This document shows, in pieces, positions 8,618 to 17,200 of a DNA stretch of 64,000 nucleotides. The notes beneath the pieces were generated by a model, which was given only the letters and a program-made list of their open reading frames with translations, did not search any database and was not told the origin of the DNA. This DNA is from JBEKIK01 sp963845975. Lineage in GTDB: Bacteria; Planctomycetota; Planctomycetia; Pirellulales; Thermoguttaceae. The position numbers and the translations under genes are program-made. The DNA lies in contig CAWJUD010000002.1 in assembly GCA_963845975.1 (NCBI GenBank), forward strand, positions 992,001 to 1,056,000. Reading direction: 5' to 3'. How positions within the stretch are numbered: the first letter of the stretch is position 1; every line of letters begins with the position of its first letter.

Positions 8618-9673
8618 ATGGACACGCAGTCGCCGCGAATTCTGATTGTTCGCCTTAGCGCAATTGGCGATGTTATCCATACTATGCCCGTGGCTTGTGC
8701 CCTGCGCGAGCATTTTCCACGGGCGTTTGTGGCTTGGGTAGTGGAGGAGCGCGGGGCCGCACTGCTCAGCGGACATGAGGCAATCGATGAACTGATCGCC
8801 TTGCCCCGGGGTTGGCTCAAGTCGCCGCTATGCGTGTGGCGGCTCCGCCGCCGTTTGCGCGATTTGCACTTTGACGCGGCCTTGGAAGTCCAGGGCTTGA
8901 CCAAAGCGGCGATTGTGGCCCGGCTTTCCGGCGCGCCCAGGCGAATCGGGTTCGGGCATCCTTGGGGCCGGGAATTGACGCAATGGTTGAACAACGAACT
9001 TGTCGATACACCCGGGCTTCACGTGGTCGAGCGCAATATGCAGCTCTTGCGTCCCCTGGGCATCCGCTCTACAAAGGTCCGCTTCCTGGTGCCCGAACAT
9101 TTGGCCGACCGTCAAACCGCGGAACAAATCATCGGCCGGCACGGCTTGGAACATGGATTTGCGATTATCAATCCCGGGGCGGGCTGGCCGTCGAAACTCT
9201 GGCCCGCCGATCGCTTTGCCGCCGTGGCCAGACATTTGGGGAAAAAATGGAAATTGCCCACGCTGGTCGTATGGGCGGGCGAGGAAGAAATGCAAATGAG
9301 TCTGCTGATCGGAGTGGGCTCAGAGGGCCATGCCCAAATCGCGCCCTGTACCACGTTGCCGGAGTTGGCGGCACTTGCCCGGCGGGCGAAGTTGTTTATC
9401 GGTTCCGATACCGGGCCATTGCATCTTGCCGCGGCCGTTGACACACCCTGCGTTGGCCTATTCGGACCATGGCCGGCAGATACTCACGGTCCCTACGGCC
9501 CGCAACATATTGCCCTGCAAAAGGCCTTTTTCCAGGGCTCGACCCGGCAGCGGCGTCGCGCCTCGCCGCAGTTGATGCAAGCGATTACCGTGGAAGACGT
9601 GTGCAGTGCATGCGACAGGATAATGCGATCGGATGGGAATCGAAAAAAACTGAATATTCAGATGTTGGCTTAG
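8618..9673 (+). CDS. Glycosyltransferase family 9, heptosyltransferase-like
   Basis: The 351-residue enzyme begins RILIVRLSAIGDVIHTMP, the ADP-heptose:LPS heptosyltransferase signature. Its C-terminal donor site is GSDTGPLHLAAAVDTPCVGLFGPW. It probably adds heptose to Kdo or a Kdo-linked sugar at the inner membrane, consistent with kdsB further along. The start is ATG 8618. The longer open frame from 8468 only reads palindromic repeats. The next gene, DUF4254, converges with a 9-bp gap. Confidence 0.88.
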   Translation: MDTQSPRILIVRLSAIGDVIHTMPVACALREHFPRAFVAWVVEERGAALLSGHEAIDELIALPRGWLKSPLCVWRLRRRLRDLHFDAALEVQGLTKAAIVARLSGAPRRIGFGHPWGRELTQWLNNELVDTPGLHVVERNMQLLRPLGIRSTKVRFLVPEHLADRQTAEQIIGRHGLEHGFAIINPGAGWPSKLWPADRFAAVARHLGKKWKLPTLVVWAGEEEMQMSLLIGVGSEGHAQIAPCTTLPELAALARRAKLFIGSDTGPLHLAAAVDTPCVGLFGPWPADTHGPYGPQHIALQKAFFQGSTRQRRRASPQLMQAITVEDVCSACDRIMRSDGNRKKLNIQMLA

Positions 9674-9682
9674 AAAGACAAT

Positions 9683-10288
9683 TTATGCCGCCGGGCGTTT
9701 AGCGGCATTGTAGATATACGGATTCATGGCCGGATCGTTGTACATTTTGAACTGCCGGTAGGTTTTCATGCATTTCCGGCCGGCGAAGATGTCGTCCAAC
9801 AGGTCCTGGAGCGAGCGGCACAAGTCGCCATGCTGCTCGTAAAGGATTTCCAATCGGGACTTTGCCTTGGCTATGTGTTCATCCGAGGCATCCGAGCGGA
9901 AGGCCTGTTCTTCCATGTGATAAATCCGCAGCGACAGAATTGAAAGCCGATCGATTACGCTGCCGGGCGTTTCGGTGTTCAGCTTGGCATCCGGCTGGGA
10001 CTTGATGCCCAGAAGGTTTAACTGGTGGATAATTGAATCGTCCAATTGCTCGATTAAATCGTTGCGCTGCTGGTTTAGTTTATCGATGCTGCGTTTTACC
10101 CGGGCCAGGTCGGCATCACTCACGTCGGGACTGCGGGCGATGTCTTCCTGGTGCCAGAGCTTGAAATTTTGTTGATGCTGCCGGCAAACTACTTCCAAAA
10201 AACCTTCATATTGATTATCTATCTGATGTTGATGCCAGTGCTGGACAGACGTAGCATGCAACTCGGTAATTGCGCGAAGATCGATCAT
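9683..10288 (-). CDS. DUF4254 protein
   Basis: The 201-residue, mostly helical protein matches DUF4254. It begins MIDLRAITELHATSVQHWH and includes the segment VIDRLSILSLRIYHMEEQA and the ending YRQFKMYNDPAMNPYIY. Function is unknown. In other genomes the family is often beside GT9 and other LPS genes, as it is here, which suggests a role in envelope glycan assembly (inference). The start at ATG 10288 is chosen because the family sequence starts there; the frame upstream to 10513 is not conserved-looking. Confidence 0.8.
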   Translation of the reverse strand: MIDLRAITELHATSVQHWHQHQIDNQYEGFLEVVCRQHQQNFKLWHQEDIARSPDVSDADLARVKRSIDKLNQQRNDLIEQLDDSIIHQLNLLGIKSQPDAKLNTETPGSVIDRLSILSLRIYHMEEQAFRSDASDEHIAKAKSRLEILYEQHGDLCRSLQDLLDDIFAGRKCMKTYRQFKMYNDPAMNPYIYNAAKRPAA

Positions 10289-10399
10289 GGATGAACAACC
10301 CTTGTGCGGTTGAGGGACATAACTTTTTAAAACAATGGCTGCCGGAGTGGGGAGCCTGCAAAGCGAGGAAGAATAGCAAATCTTAGGGTTCGGGACAAC

Positions 10400-11290
10400 A
10401 TGAAAATTCGTAAGCGATATATAGGCCTGATTGCGGCTTTGATTATCGGCGGAGGAATTTGGCATGCTTCGCTGCATCGGCCAACCGGACCTGCTGAGGG
10501 AGTAGAAATTCAAGGCACCGGCTTTATTACTTCTCCATCGAATGCCAATTCGGCTGATAAAATGTCACATCCTCTTGCAGCGATTGAAGTTAGCAATACT
10601 CATCAGCCGCACAGATTTCGTATAGCAACTTTTAACATCCACAGTTGCAAAGGATTGGACGGACGGCGCGATGTGGATCGTGTGGCTAATTATTTAAAAA
10701 AACTGGATTTTGTAGGTTTAAACGAGGTTCAAGGCCCGAATTTGTTCGTAAAACAGGACCAGGCCGCTCTGCTCGGCCAGCAGTTGAGTATGGGCTGGCT
10801 TTTTGCCCCTTCCATTCGGCAATGGTATTATTTGGAATCTGGCAATGCTTTATTAACCAGAATGCCGGTAATTGCTTGGCGCAGGATTCCCCTTGTCAGA
10901 CAAGTGGATTACAGCTTTCGCAACGCCGTCCAGGTGGATTTGCAAGAGCAGTGCGGTCCCGAGAGCCGTGTGATTCATGTCTTGCTTACCCATGTCAACC
11001 GCCGCTATGACAGTGAAAGGGAGGCCCAACTTAAGGAAGTAATTCCCATGTTCCTGGCTTTAGCGGAACCAGCCGTCCTTTTGGGCGATTTAAACTCAAC
11101 TGCCCAAGATGCTCAAATTCGCCAGCTTATGGATTCTCCAGGCGTAATCGATGCCGTGGGACAGGTTCTTGGTCCAAAAGACCCCCAGCGAATAGACTGG
11201 ATTTTTGTGCGTGGTTTGCGGTGCCTTGATGCCGGTATTGTGGAAAACGATGCCTCTGACCACCCCCTGGTATGGGCGGAGTTGGAGTGA
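10400..11290 (+). CDS. Endonuclease/exonuclease/phosphatase-family protein, membrane-anchored
   Basis: The 296-residue protein has an N-terminal signal-anchor (residues 6-22, IGLIAALIIGGGIWHA) and then an EEP domain. Visible motifs are RIATFNIHSCKGLDG (Asn of the first motif), FVGLNEVQG (Glu), LLGDLNST (Asp-x-Asn) and DASDHPLVWAEL (final Asp-His). All catalytic positions are present. Members act on nucleic acids, phospholipids or inositol phosphates. The exported position argues against a cytoplasmic DNA-repair role. Confidence 0.85.
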   Translation: MKIRKRYIGLIAALIIGGGIWHASLHRPTGPAEGVEIQGTGFITSPSNANSADKMSHPLAAIEVSNTHQPHRFRIATFNIHSCKGLDGRRDVDRVANYLKKLDFVGLNEVQGPNLFVKQDQAALLGQQLSMGWLFAPSIRQWYYLESGNALLTRMPVIAWRRIPLVRQVDYSFRNAVQVDLQEQCGPESRVIHVLLTHVNRRYDSEREAQLKEVIPMFLALAEPAVLLGDLNSTAQDAQIRQLMDSPGVIDAVGQVLGPKDPQRIDWIFVRGLRCLDAGIVENDASDHPLVWAELE

Positions 11291-11337
11291 TCTTGAGATT
11301 GATTTATTTGCGGACCCCTGGTAGTTAATAAGCCATT

Positions 11338-12228
11338 ATGAATTCATTCTCTACTATGGTGTCTAAAACTGTGTGCCGGATAGGCGGAGGGGTGTACGAT
11401 CTGGCCCAACATGCCTTTCCAAACGTGGTTCGCATCGAAACCACCAACGCCTGCAACGCCTGCTGCACGATCTGCCCGCGCAGGAACATCCGCCGACGGA
11501 TTACTCGTATGGACGACGCCCTTTATCTGCGGTTAATCGATGAATGTGCCCGGTTCGGGTGCCGGGAGATCCACCTCCACAATTTCGGCGAGCCGCTTAT
11601 GGACAAACAACTTGAAGACCGGGTAAGCTATGCAAAGGGGAAAGGGATAAAAAAGGTCAAGATTTTTTCCAACGGTTCGTTGTTAAATTGCGATCGGGCA
11701 AAAGGATTGATCGAAGCCGGGTTGGATGAAATAAAAATCAGCATCGACGGCGCTACAAAGGAGGAATTCGAGCGGATTCGCGTTCCGCTCGTATTTGAAA
11801 CCGTGATGCAGAACATCAAGGACTTGATTGCCATGCGCAATACTTCGCATTCCCGTTTAAAAGTCCATATAACTTGTTGCAGCACGTCCGATAAACAAGA
11901 AACCATGCGGCCGTTGAAAAATCTCGTCGACGGATTCTCCTTCAGCAGAATTCACAATTGGGGAAACGGCGAGCAAGCCAAAACCGCAGGCCGGCTCCGC
12001 AAACCGTGTCAACGCCTGTGGAGAAATTTGACCGTGCTTGCCGGCGGCGAGGTGTCCTTGTGCTGCTTGGATTACGACGGACAATATCTATTAGGCCGGG
12101 TGGATGAAAACGTTCCGATTCGCGAGATATGGAACAATCATGCTTATCGCCGGGTGCGGCAGTTGCACAAGGATGGACGGCAATTGGAAATTCCTCTCTG
12201 TGCAAATTGCACGAAATCATTCATATAA
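11338..12228 (+). CDS. Radical SAM/SPASM-domain protein
   Basis: The 296-residue protein has a radical SAM motif at C39, C43, C46 (CNACCTIC) following VRIETTNA. It has a C-terminal SPASM-like cysteine set (CQRLWRNL, LCCLDYDG, CANC) that would hold auxiliary Fe-S clusters. Such proteins modify peptides, proteins or small molecules. No precursor peptide gene was recognised nearby, so the substrate is open. The M28-type gene follows 88 bp downstream on the same strand. Confidence 0.85.
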   Translation: MNSFSTMVSKTVCRIGGGVYDLAQHAFPNVVRIETTNACNACCTICPRRNIRRRITRMDDALYLRLIDECARFGCREIHLHNFGEPLMDKQLEDRVSYAKGKGIKKVKIFSNGSLLNCDRAKGLIEAGLDEIKISIDGATKEEFERIRVPLVFETVMQNIKDLIAMRNTSHSRLKVHITCCSTSDKQETMRPLKNLVDGFSFSRIHNWGNGEQAKTAGRLRKPCQRLWRNLTVLAGGEVSLCCLDYDGQYLLGRVDENVPIREIWNNHAYRRVRQLHKDGRQLEIPLCANCTKSFI

Positions 12229-12316
12229 AGCCCTAAAAAACCGCACAAATGGGGATCGTTCAGGCATGGCATCGGCAGACCGGCAGTTTACCGTCTCGGT
12301 TACGGAGGGATCGCTT

Positions 12317-13327
12317 ATGAAGGCACGGCCTGTTTCCCATGCCGAGAAACACCCTTTTCAGACATTGATGCTATACACGGCGATTGTCTTGGCTTTCGTC
12401 GTTCTGGGCGGAATATTGATTTTCGGCAACCACGGATCGGATGATAACGCCGCGCCCGCCGCAGCAGCATTGCGCTTAGAAGATATTCCTTTTAACGGCG
12501 GCCGGGCGTACGAGTATCTTAAGCAATTGTGCGCAATCGGGCCGCGGCCGAGCGGTTCGACCGGCATGCAAGAGCAGCAAAAACTGCTGGCCGAGCATTT
12601 TAAAAAACTGGGCGGCGAAGTCGAGTTTCAGCGCTTTCAGACGCCCCATCCCTTGGACAATACGCCCGTTGACATGGCCAATATCATCGTCCATTGGCGC
12701 CCGGAGAAAAGCGAACGCATACTGTTATGCGCCGATTACGATACCTTGCCCTTTCCGCTGATGGATAAAAACGATCCCCGGGGCGTGTTTGTCGGGGCGA
12801 ACGACAATGCCGGCGGAGTGGCCTTGTTGATGGAATTAGCCCATGACATTCCCAAGATCGACGGCAAGTACGGCATCGATTTTCTGTTTTTGGACGGGGA
12901 AGAGTTCATGTTCGTACGGGACGGCCGCTTTTTCCAGGGCTCGGAATATTTCGCCCGGAATTATGTCGATAAGCCGCCGAAATATCGCTATCGCTGGGGC
13001 ATTCTCTTGGACATGATAAGCGATAAGGATCTGCAAATTTATGAGGAGGGAAATAGTTTGGGGTGGAAAGACACTCGTCCGCTGGTTGAGGCCATTTGGG
13101 CGACCGCCGCCAGATTGGGCGTTCGTGAATTCATCCCGCGCCCTAAACACGATGTACAAGACGACCATTTTATGCTACACAATATAGGTAAAATATCTTG
13201 CATCGATCTGATCGACTTTGACTATCCCCCCTGGCACACGCAGGGCGATACGCCCGATAAATGTTCGGCCCTCAGCCTGGCAAAAGTCGGTTGGGTAATT
13301 AGCGAGTGGTTGAAAAAAGCCAAATAA
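12317..13327 (+). CDS. M28-family/glutaminyl-peptide cyclotransferase-like protein
   Basis: The 336-residue protein has an N-terminal membrane anchor (about residues 14-38) and an exported zinc-hydrolase fold. Visible metal-site motifs are GANDNAGG, FLDGEEF and PPWHTQGDTPDK. The end pattern DDHF...WHT is that of glutaminyl cyclases more than aminopeptidases. The usual first HYD motif reads ADYDT, so one histidine is missing, also as in single-zinc cyclases. The start at ATG 12317 is fixed by GGAGGG 7 nt upstream. The frame back to 12104 overlaps the previous gene and is not real. Confidence 0.83.
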   Translation: MKARPVSHAEKHPFQTLMLYTAIVLAFVVLGGILIFGNHGSDDNAAPAAAALRLEDIPFNGGRAYEYLKQLCAIGPRPSGSTGMQEQQKLLAEHFKKLGGEVEFQRFQTPHPLDNTPVDMANIIVHWRPEKSERILLCADYDTLPFPLMDKNDPRGVFVGANDNAGGVALLMELAHDIPKIDGKYGIDFLFLDGEEFMFVRDGRFFQGSEYFARNYVDKPPKYRYRWGILLDMISDKDLQIYEEGNSLGWKDTRPLVEAIWATAARLGVREFIPRPKHDVQDDHFMLHNIGKISCIDLIDFDYPPWHTQGDTPDKCSALSLAKVGWVISEWLKKAK

Positions 13328-13421
13328 ATGAGTAAAAGAATAAAAGGATAAAGGAAACCGCTTGCGGTTTCGCGCCGCTCCCTGCCCAACAGTAAACCAC
13401 TACCCGCTTTTCACTAAATCA

Positions 13422-13867
13422 ATGGACATTTGGTCTTCATCGCTGATATCGGCGCTGCTTCTATTGGCCGCCTCGGGATTAATGTATTGGCATGTGCTGA
13501 GTTGCGCAGGGCGCAATTGGCCGATCTGCCTGCGGGCGAACTCGACTTCTATCGCCGCCAATTCCGCCGCCGCATTCAAACCAGCGCAATGTTGGGCATC
13601 CTGGCGGTTATGATCTTTTTCGGCGAGTTGCTTACCTTGTGGATCAATGCGCATGTTTTTTTTATCCTTTATTGGGCGGCAGCGCTGGTACTGGTCATTT
13701 GGGTGGCATTATTGGCGGGCGCCGATATCTGGGCGACCCAATATCATTTCGGCCAGTTGAGGCAAAAATGCCTGATCGAACAGGCCAAGTTGCACGCCGA
13801 AATCCGCCGCGTTCAATCCGTCCGTGGAAACGGCAAACCGCCGGCAAAAAAGGAAACGTATGAGTAA
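13422..13867 (+). CDS. Small membrane protein, unknown function, one frameshift
   Basis: The reading starts MDIWSSSLISALLLLAASG (first membrane segment) from ATG 13422. Near 13488-13505 it must change frame to continue RRAQLADLPAGELDFYRRQF, two further membrane segments (TSAMLGILAVMIFF, FFILYWAAALVLVIWVALLA) and a basic tail. The two frames differ by one missing base. Either the gene is broken or the sequence has an error there. No family was recognised. The gene downstream (13928) is another membrane protein, probably co-transcribed. Confidence 0.55.
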
Positions 13868-13870
13868 CAA

Positions 13871-13916
13871 GTCGGCAGTGGACAGCGGGCGGCGGATAGT
13901 AGATAGTAAGTGATAT
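13871..13916 (+). repeat. Heptamer array after the 13422-13867 gene
   Basis: Starting 4 nt after the stop, the sequence reads GGCAGTG, GACAGCG, GGCGGCG, GATAGTA, GATAGTA. It is degenerate in sequence but strictly 7 bp in period. Confidence 0.75.
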
Positions 13917-13927
13917 AAGAGGATAAA

Positions 13928-14617
13928 ATGTTTGGAGCCGCACTTGTGGACCCGTATCGATTAACCTTGGCCTTTGGGCCGGCGGCAATATATTTGTTGC
14001 TGTTGGGAATGATAAACTTGTCGCGCCGCCCGCTGTTGGTTTCCGGGGGTCGTGACGCCGCCGCTTTGGCCTTGGCCATAACCGGCATGTTGATTGTCGG
14101 GCCGTTCGAGCTGTTCCTGCCCCAGGCATCGGCGATGCATTACGGACCCTATGCCTGGGTAATGGTGTTGACGTTTTACGGCCTGTGCGTAGCCATGGGC
14201 ATCTTGATGATGCACCCCCGGCTGGTGATTTATAATATTTCCGCGGATAAACTGCGGCCGATCCTGGCCGAGGTGGTCGCCGGGCTGGATCCAGACGCGC
14301 GTTGGGCGGGCGACAGCCTGGTATTGCCCAATCTGGAAGTGCAACTTTCCATCGATAATTTCCGCATCATGCGGAACGTGTCGCTAAAGTCGGTGGGCGG
14401 ACGTCAGGATCTTCATGGGTGGCGCCGATTGGAACAAGGGCTGGCCGGGGCGCTGAGTCAGGAAACAGTGTCTCGCAATCCCCGCGGGCTGGGACTCTTT
14501 TTCGCCGGATTGCTCATCCTGGGCGGATTGGCGATGGTCATTGCTCGCGATCCGCAAGCGATAACGCAATCCATCTTCGATCTGACCGAAACAGTGCTGA
14601 AAATGCTCAACCTATGA
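13928..14617 (+). CDS. Integral membrane protein, unknown
   Basis: The 229-residue protein has about four hydrophobic segments (residues about 10-28, 45-65, 75-95 and 192-208). A cytoplasmic-looking loop lies between the third and fourth (SADKLRPILAEVVAGLDPDARW to GRQDLHGWRRLEQGL). No catalytic motif or known family was recognised. Its stop codon TGA is the beginning of a heptamer array. Confidence 0.6.
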   Translation: MFGAALVDPYRLTLAFGPAAIYLLLLGMINLSRRPLLVSGGRDAAALALAITGMLIVGPFELFLPQASAMHYGPYAWVMVLTFYGLCVAMGILMMHPRLVIYNISADKLRPILAEVVAGLDPDARWAGDSLVLPNLEVQLSIDNFRIMRNVSLKSVGGRQDLHGWRRLEQGLAGALSQETVSRNPRGLGLFFAGLLILGGLAMVIARDPQAITQSIFDLTETVLKMLNL

Positions 14618-14675
14618 AGGATGAAGGATGAGGGATGAGGGATGAAGGATGAGGGATGAGGGATGAAGGATGAAT
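14613..14675 (+). repeat. GGATGAG/GGATGAA heptamer array
   Basis: Eight near-perfect 7-bp units follow and include the stop codon of the gene ending at 14617. The same unit is found inside the ygiQ-like gene (7406-7448) and at 20068-20095. Confidence 0.9.
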
Positions 14676-14741
14676 GCACAAGGCCGGAGGTGTTAGGTTG
14701 CCGGTAAAAAATCCAATTGCTAACTGGAGTTTTGTAAATTA

Positions 14742-14880
14742 CTCCCCTCTCCCTTTGGGAGAGGGGCAGGGGGTGAGGGCCTGGATAGATCAAATAGTTA
14801 AGGTAAGACTTTTTTCCCTTAAAATCCCTCACCCTCACCCTCTTCCGACCAACCTTCGGTCGGTGCCCGGAGAGGGAACT
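14742..14880. repeat. Dispersed MITE-like repeat with CCCTCTCC palindromes, copy A
   Basis: This stretch is the reverse-complement match of 59099-59219. Shared parts are ATTACTC, the intact palindrome CCCTCTCC-CTTTG-GGAGAGGG (14745-14765), GGGTGAGGGCCTGG, TAGATCAAA and the CCCTCACCCT arm. Its right end holds another palindrome, CCGACCAACCTTCGGTCGG, also found at about 45404-45425. Confidence 0.8.
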
Positions 14881-14942
14881 TTGATTTTCCTTTTTTACAA
14901 AGCTCCAGTGATAAAAACCACCTGCCATCTACCACATACCAT

Positions 14943-15263
14943 CTACTTTTTTTTCTGTTCCTCCGGCGGCAGTAGAGCAAAAACGATGCGATACGCCCGA
15001 TAGCCATCGGCCAACTGCCGGGGGTAAAGCCGCACGATCTCCCCGCGGAGTTGGTCGGCCGTTTCGAAGCCGTCCGGCCGGGCGTCATCGTCGGTCAAGG
15101 CGTCGAGTTGCACCTCTTCGACCTTTGTTAGCCTGATATATCCGGCGCCGGGAATGTAACTCCGCTGTCCGGGCCGCATCTTCCTGTATTTCCAAAGACG
15201 GATGGTTTGGATCTTTTGACCCTCGCGTATCGCGGGCAGGAATTTTTTCTTGAATAAAAGCAT
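14943..15263 (-). CDS. ASCH-domain protein
   Basis: The 106-residue protein matches the small ASCH (PUA-like) fold. It has LLFKKKFLPAIREGQKIQTI at the start, a RPGQRSYIPGAGYIRLT strand pair, and the ending AYRIVFALL. ASCH domains bind RNA or modified nucleosides, and a few members cleave acetylcytidine. The specific role here is unknown. Its stop codon TAG lies in a heptamer array (GTAGATG, GTATGTG, GTAGATG, GCAGGTG on the minus strand, about 14921-14950). Confidence 0.8.
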   Translation of the reverse strand: MLLFKKKFLPAIREGQKIQTIRLWKYRKMRPGQRSYIPGAGYIRLTKVEEVQLDALTDDDARPDGFETADQLRGEIVRLYPRQLADGYRAYRIVFALLPPEEQKKK

Positions 15264-15427
15264 AAAAACAACCTAATCGGGTGGAAGTACAAGGTCAAGA
15301 CCGCTACCATAAGTTATTGGCTGTTGGTATGATAATCTTTGTTGGCTGTTTTACGAATTGTGCGTTGTTTGCACAAATAGCTTGGAGACGTCAATATACT
15401 CTTAAGGTTAATTGCTTTGGTACGAAG

Positions 15428-17200
15428 ATGAAATTGGACTTTCGGATAATTCAATTAACAAGTTCCGCACTGGCGCATGGATGGATCAACATTAGGACAT
15501 GTGGTAAGGACTTTTTTCCTGCCGATGCTTTCGGAGCTTCATCACGTGTAAAAGGATGCGGTTCGAAATTATGCTTGAGAGTCAAGGGACTACCTAAGCC
15601 AATCTTTACAGATATTCCGACCGACTCTTTTGGCCGTCCGCGATGGTTTTTCCGGGAGCGTGCATGGATTAAGACATTCATGCGCATCCATAGTCTTGGT
15701 GCCGGGTCAAAGCTCACGATCCGTCGGATATCTCCGAAGGAATATGAGATCTTGCCGGCAACTGGTGAATTAATCTCCATCGCCTCGACTACTTCCATGC
15801 TCCGTGGAATGGAGGATTGCATGGACTCGGACAGTATAAGCCCAAAAGAACAAATACGCGGAAGGTACGGTAAGAATGGTGATCTGAACAAACTTTCTCC
15901 CGAAGACCGTCCAGTGCATGATTGGTATAGATTCGTTCTTTCTTTCCCACCACACCTAGTATGCGATTATTTAACGCGATTTGGTCTTAGCAGCAATCAA
16001 TGCATTTTAGATCCTTTTTGTGGCACGGGAACAACACTCGTTGAATGTCAGAAGCTGGGTATCCCGAGCATCGGTATCGAGGCTAATGTATTAGCCTGTT
16101 TCGCCAGCCGTATCAAGACTGATTGGCACCCTAATCCTGATGGATTAATGAAGCATGCTCAGGTTATTGCGGAACTCGCATTTAAACGACTAAAGGCAGA
16201 TGGTATTGAGGATATTCCTGTTTTATTTGCGGGTAATAAAAATAAACGTGTGAAACAATTACGTACCATTGACAAGAATCGAATGGATTTGTTACTGACG
16301 GATTCAATTAGCCCCCTTCCACTACATAAGACCCTATTGTTACTAGAAGCGATGGATGAGTATAATTCCCCATCATATTCCGATCACGAGCGCCTTGCTT
16401 TGGCCAAAGCCCTAGTATATCTCATCAGCAACCTACACTTTGGTCCCGAAGTAGGGGTAAAATTTCCCAAGCAAGATACTCCTGTAATAAATGCTTGGCT
16501 ATCTTGTGTTAATAGCATTGTGCGAGATCTTGCCGAAGTCCAAAAGAATTCTTTTGCGCAAGCCGTGGTTCATCAGGGTGACTCGCGGCAGTTGGGACAA
16601 TTATTAGAACCAAATTCGATTGACGCAGTCATAACTTCACCGCCATATCCTAATGAGAAGGACTATACCCGCACCACACGTTTAGAATCAGTGCTGCTGG
16701 GTTTCATACGAAATAAAATTGAATTACGAGAGATGAAGAAATCCTTTGTACGTTCAAACACGCGAAGTGTTTATAAAGAAGATGATGATGATAAGTGGAT
16801 ATCGCAACACCCTGAAATCAATGAGATTGCCGAATCCATTGAGAAACGGCGTCTGGAATTAGGAAAGACATCTGGATTTGAACGACTTTACCATCGAGTG
16901 ACTAAGCTTTATTTCGGAGGAATGGCACGGCATCTATCGGAATTGACCAAGGTCCTGCGCCCGGGAGCGCAACTCGCTTATGTAGTAGGAGATCAAGCAT
17001 CGTACCTTCGAATTATGATCCGCACAGGTGAACTTCTCGGCAAAATCGGCCAATCTCTTGGCTATGAACTTTTAGGAAGAGATCTTTTTCGCACCCGTTT
17101 GGCAACAGCCACAAGGGAGCAATTACGAGAAGAAGTTGTGTTGCTTCGCTGGCCTGGCAAATCGACTCATATCAGTATCAAGAAAAATAGGAGGAAATAA
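15428..17200 (+). CDS. DNA amino-methyltransferase of a restriction-modification system
   Basis: The 590-residue protein carries motif I DPFCGTGTT (nt about 16010) and motif IV TSPPYP (nt about 16636), so it is an adenine-N6 or cytosine-N4 DNA methyltransferase with the order I then IV. The first 110 residues form a separate domain (FPADAFGASS, LPKPIFTDIPTD, RISPKEYEILP) of the kind that could bind the recognition sequence. ATG 15428 is chosen because that domain begins there. The next gene overlaps by one base. Composition is clearly more AT-rich than the surroundings, suggesting transfer. Confidence 0.85.
   Translation: MKLDFRIIQLTSSALAHGWINIRTCGKDFFPADAFGASSRVKGCGSKLCLRVKGLPKPIFTDIPTDSFGRPRWFFRERAWIKTFMRIHSLGAGSKLTIRRISPKEYEILPATGELISIASTTSMLRGMEDCMDSDSISPKEQIRGRYGKNGDLNKLSPEDRPVHDWYRFVLSFPPHLVCDYLTRFGLSSNQCILDPFCGTGTTLVECQKLGIPSIGIEANVLACFASRIKTDWHPNPDGLMKHAQVIAELAFKRLKADGIEDIPVLFAGNKNKRVKQLRTIDKNRMDLLLTDSISPLPLHKTLLLLEAMDEYNSPSYSDHERLALAKALVYLISNLHFGPEVGVKFPKQDTPVINAWLSCVNSIVRDLAEVQKNSFAQAVVHQGDSRQLGQLLEPNSIDAVITSPPYPNEKDYTRTTRLESVLLGFIRNKIELREMKKSFVRSNTRSVYKEDDDDKWISQHPEINEIAESIEKRRLELGKTSGFERLYHRVTKLYFGGMARHLSELTKVLRPGAQLAYVVGDQASYLRIMIRTGELLGKIGQSLGYELLGRDLFRTRLATATREQLREEVVLLRWPGKSTHISIKKNRRK

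Noticed and set aside
14613..14675. Tandem repeat as a possible CRISPR array
   Set aside because: Units are 7 bp with no spacers, and no cas gene is present in the window.
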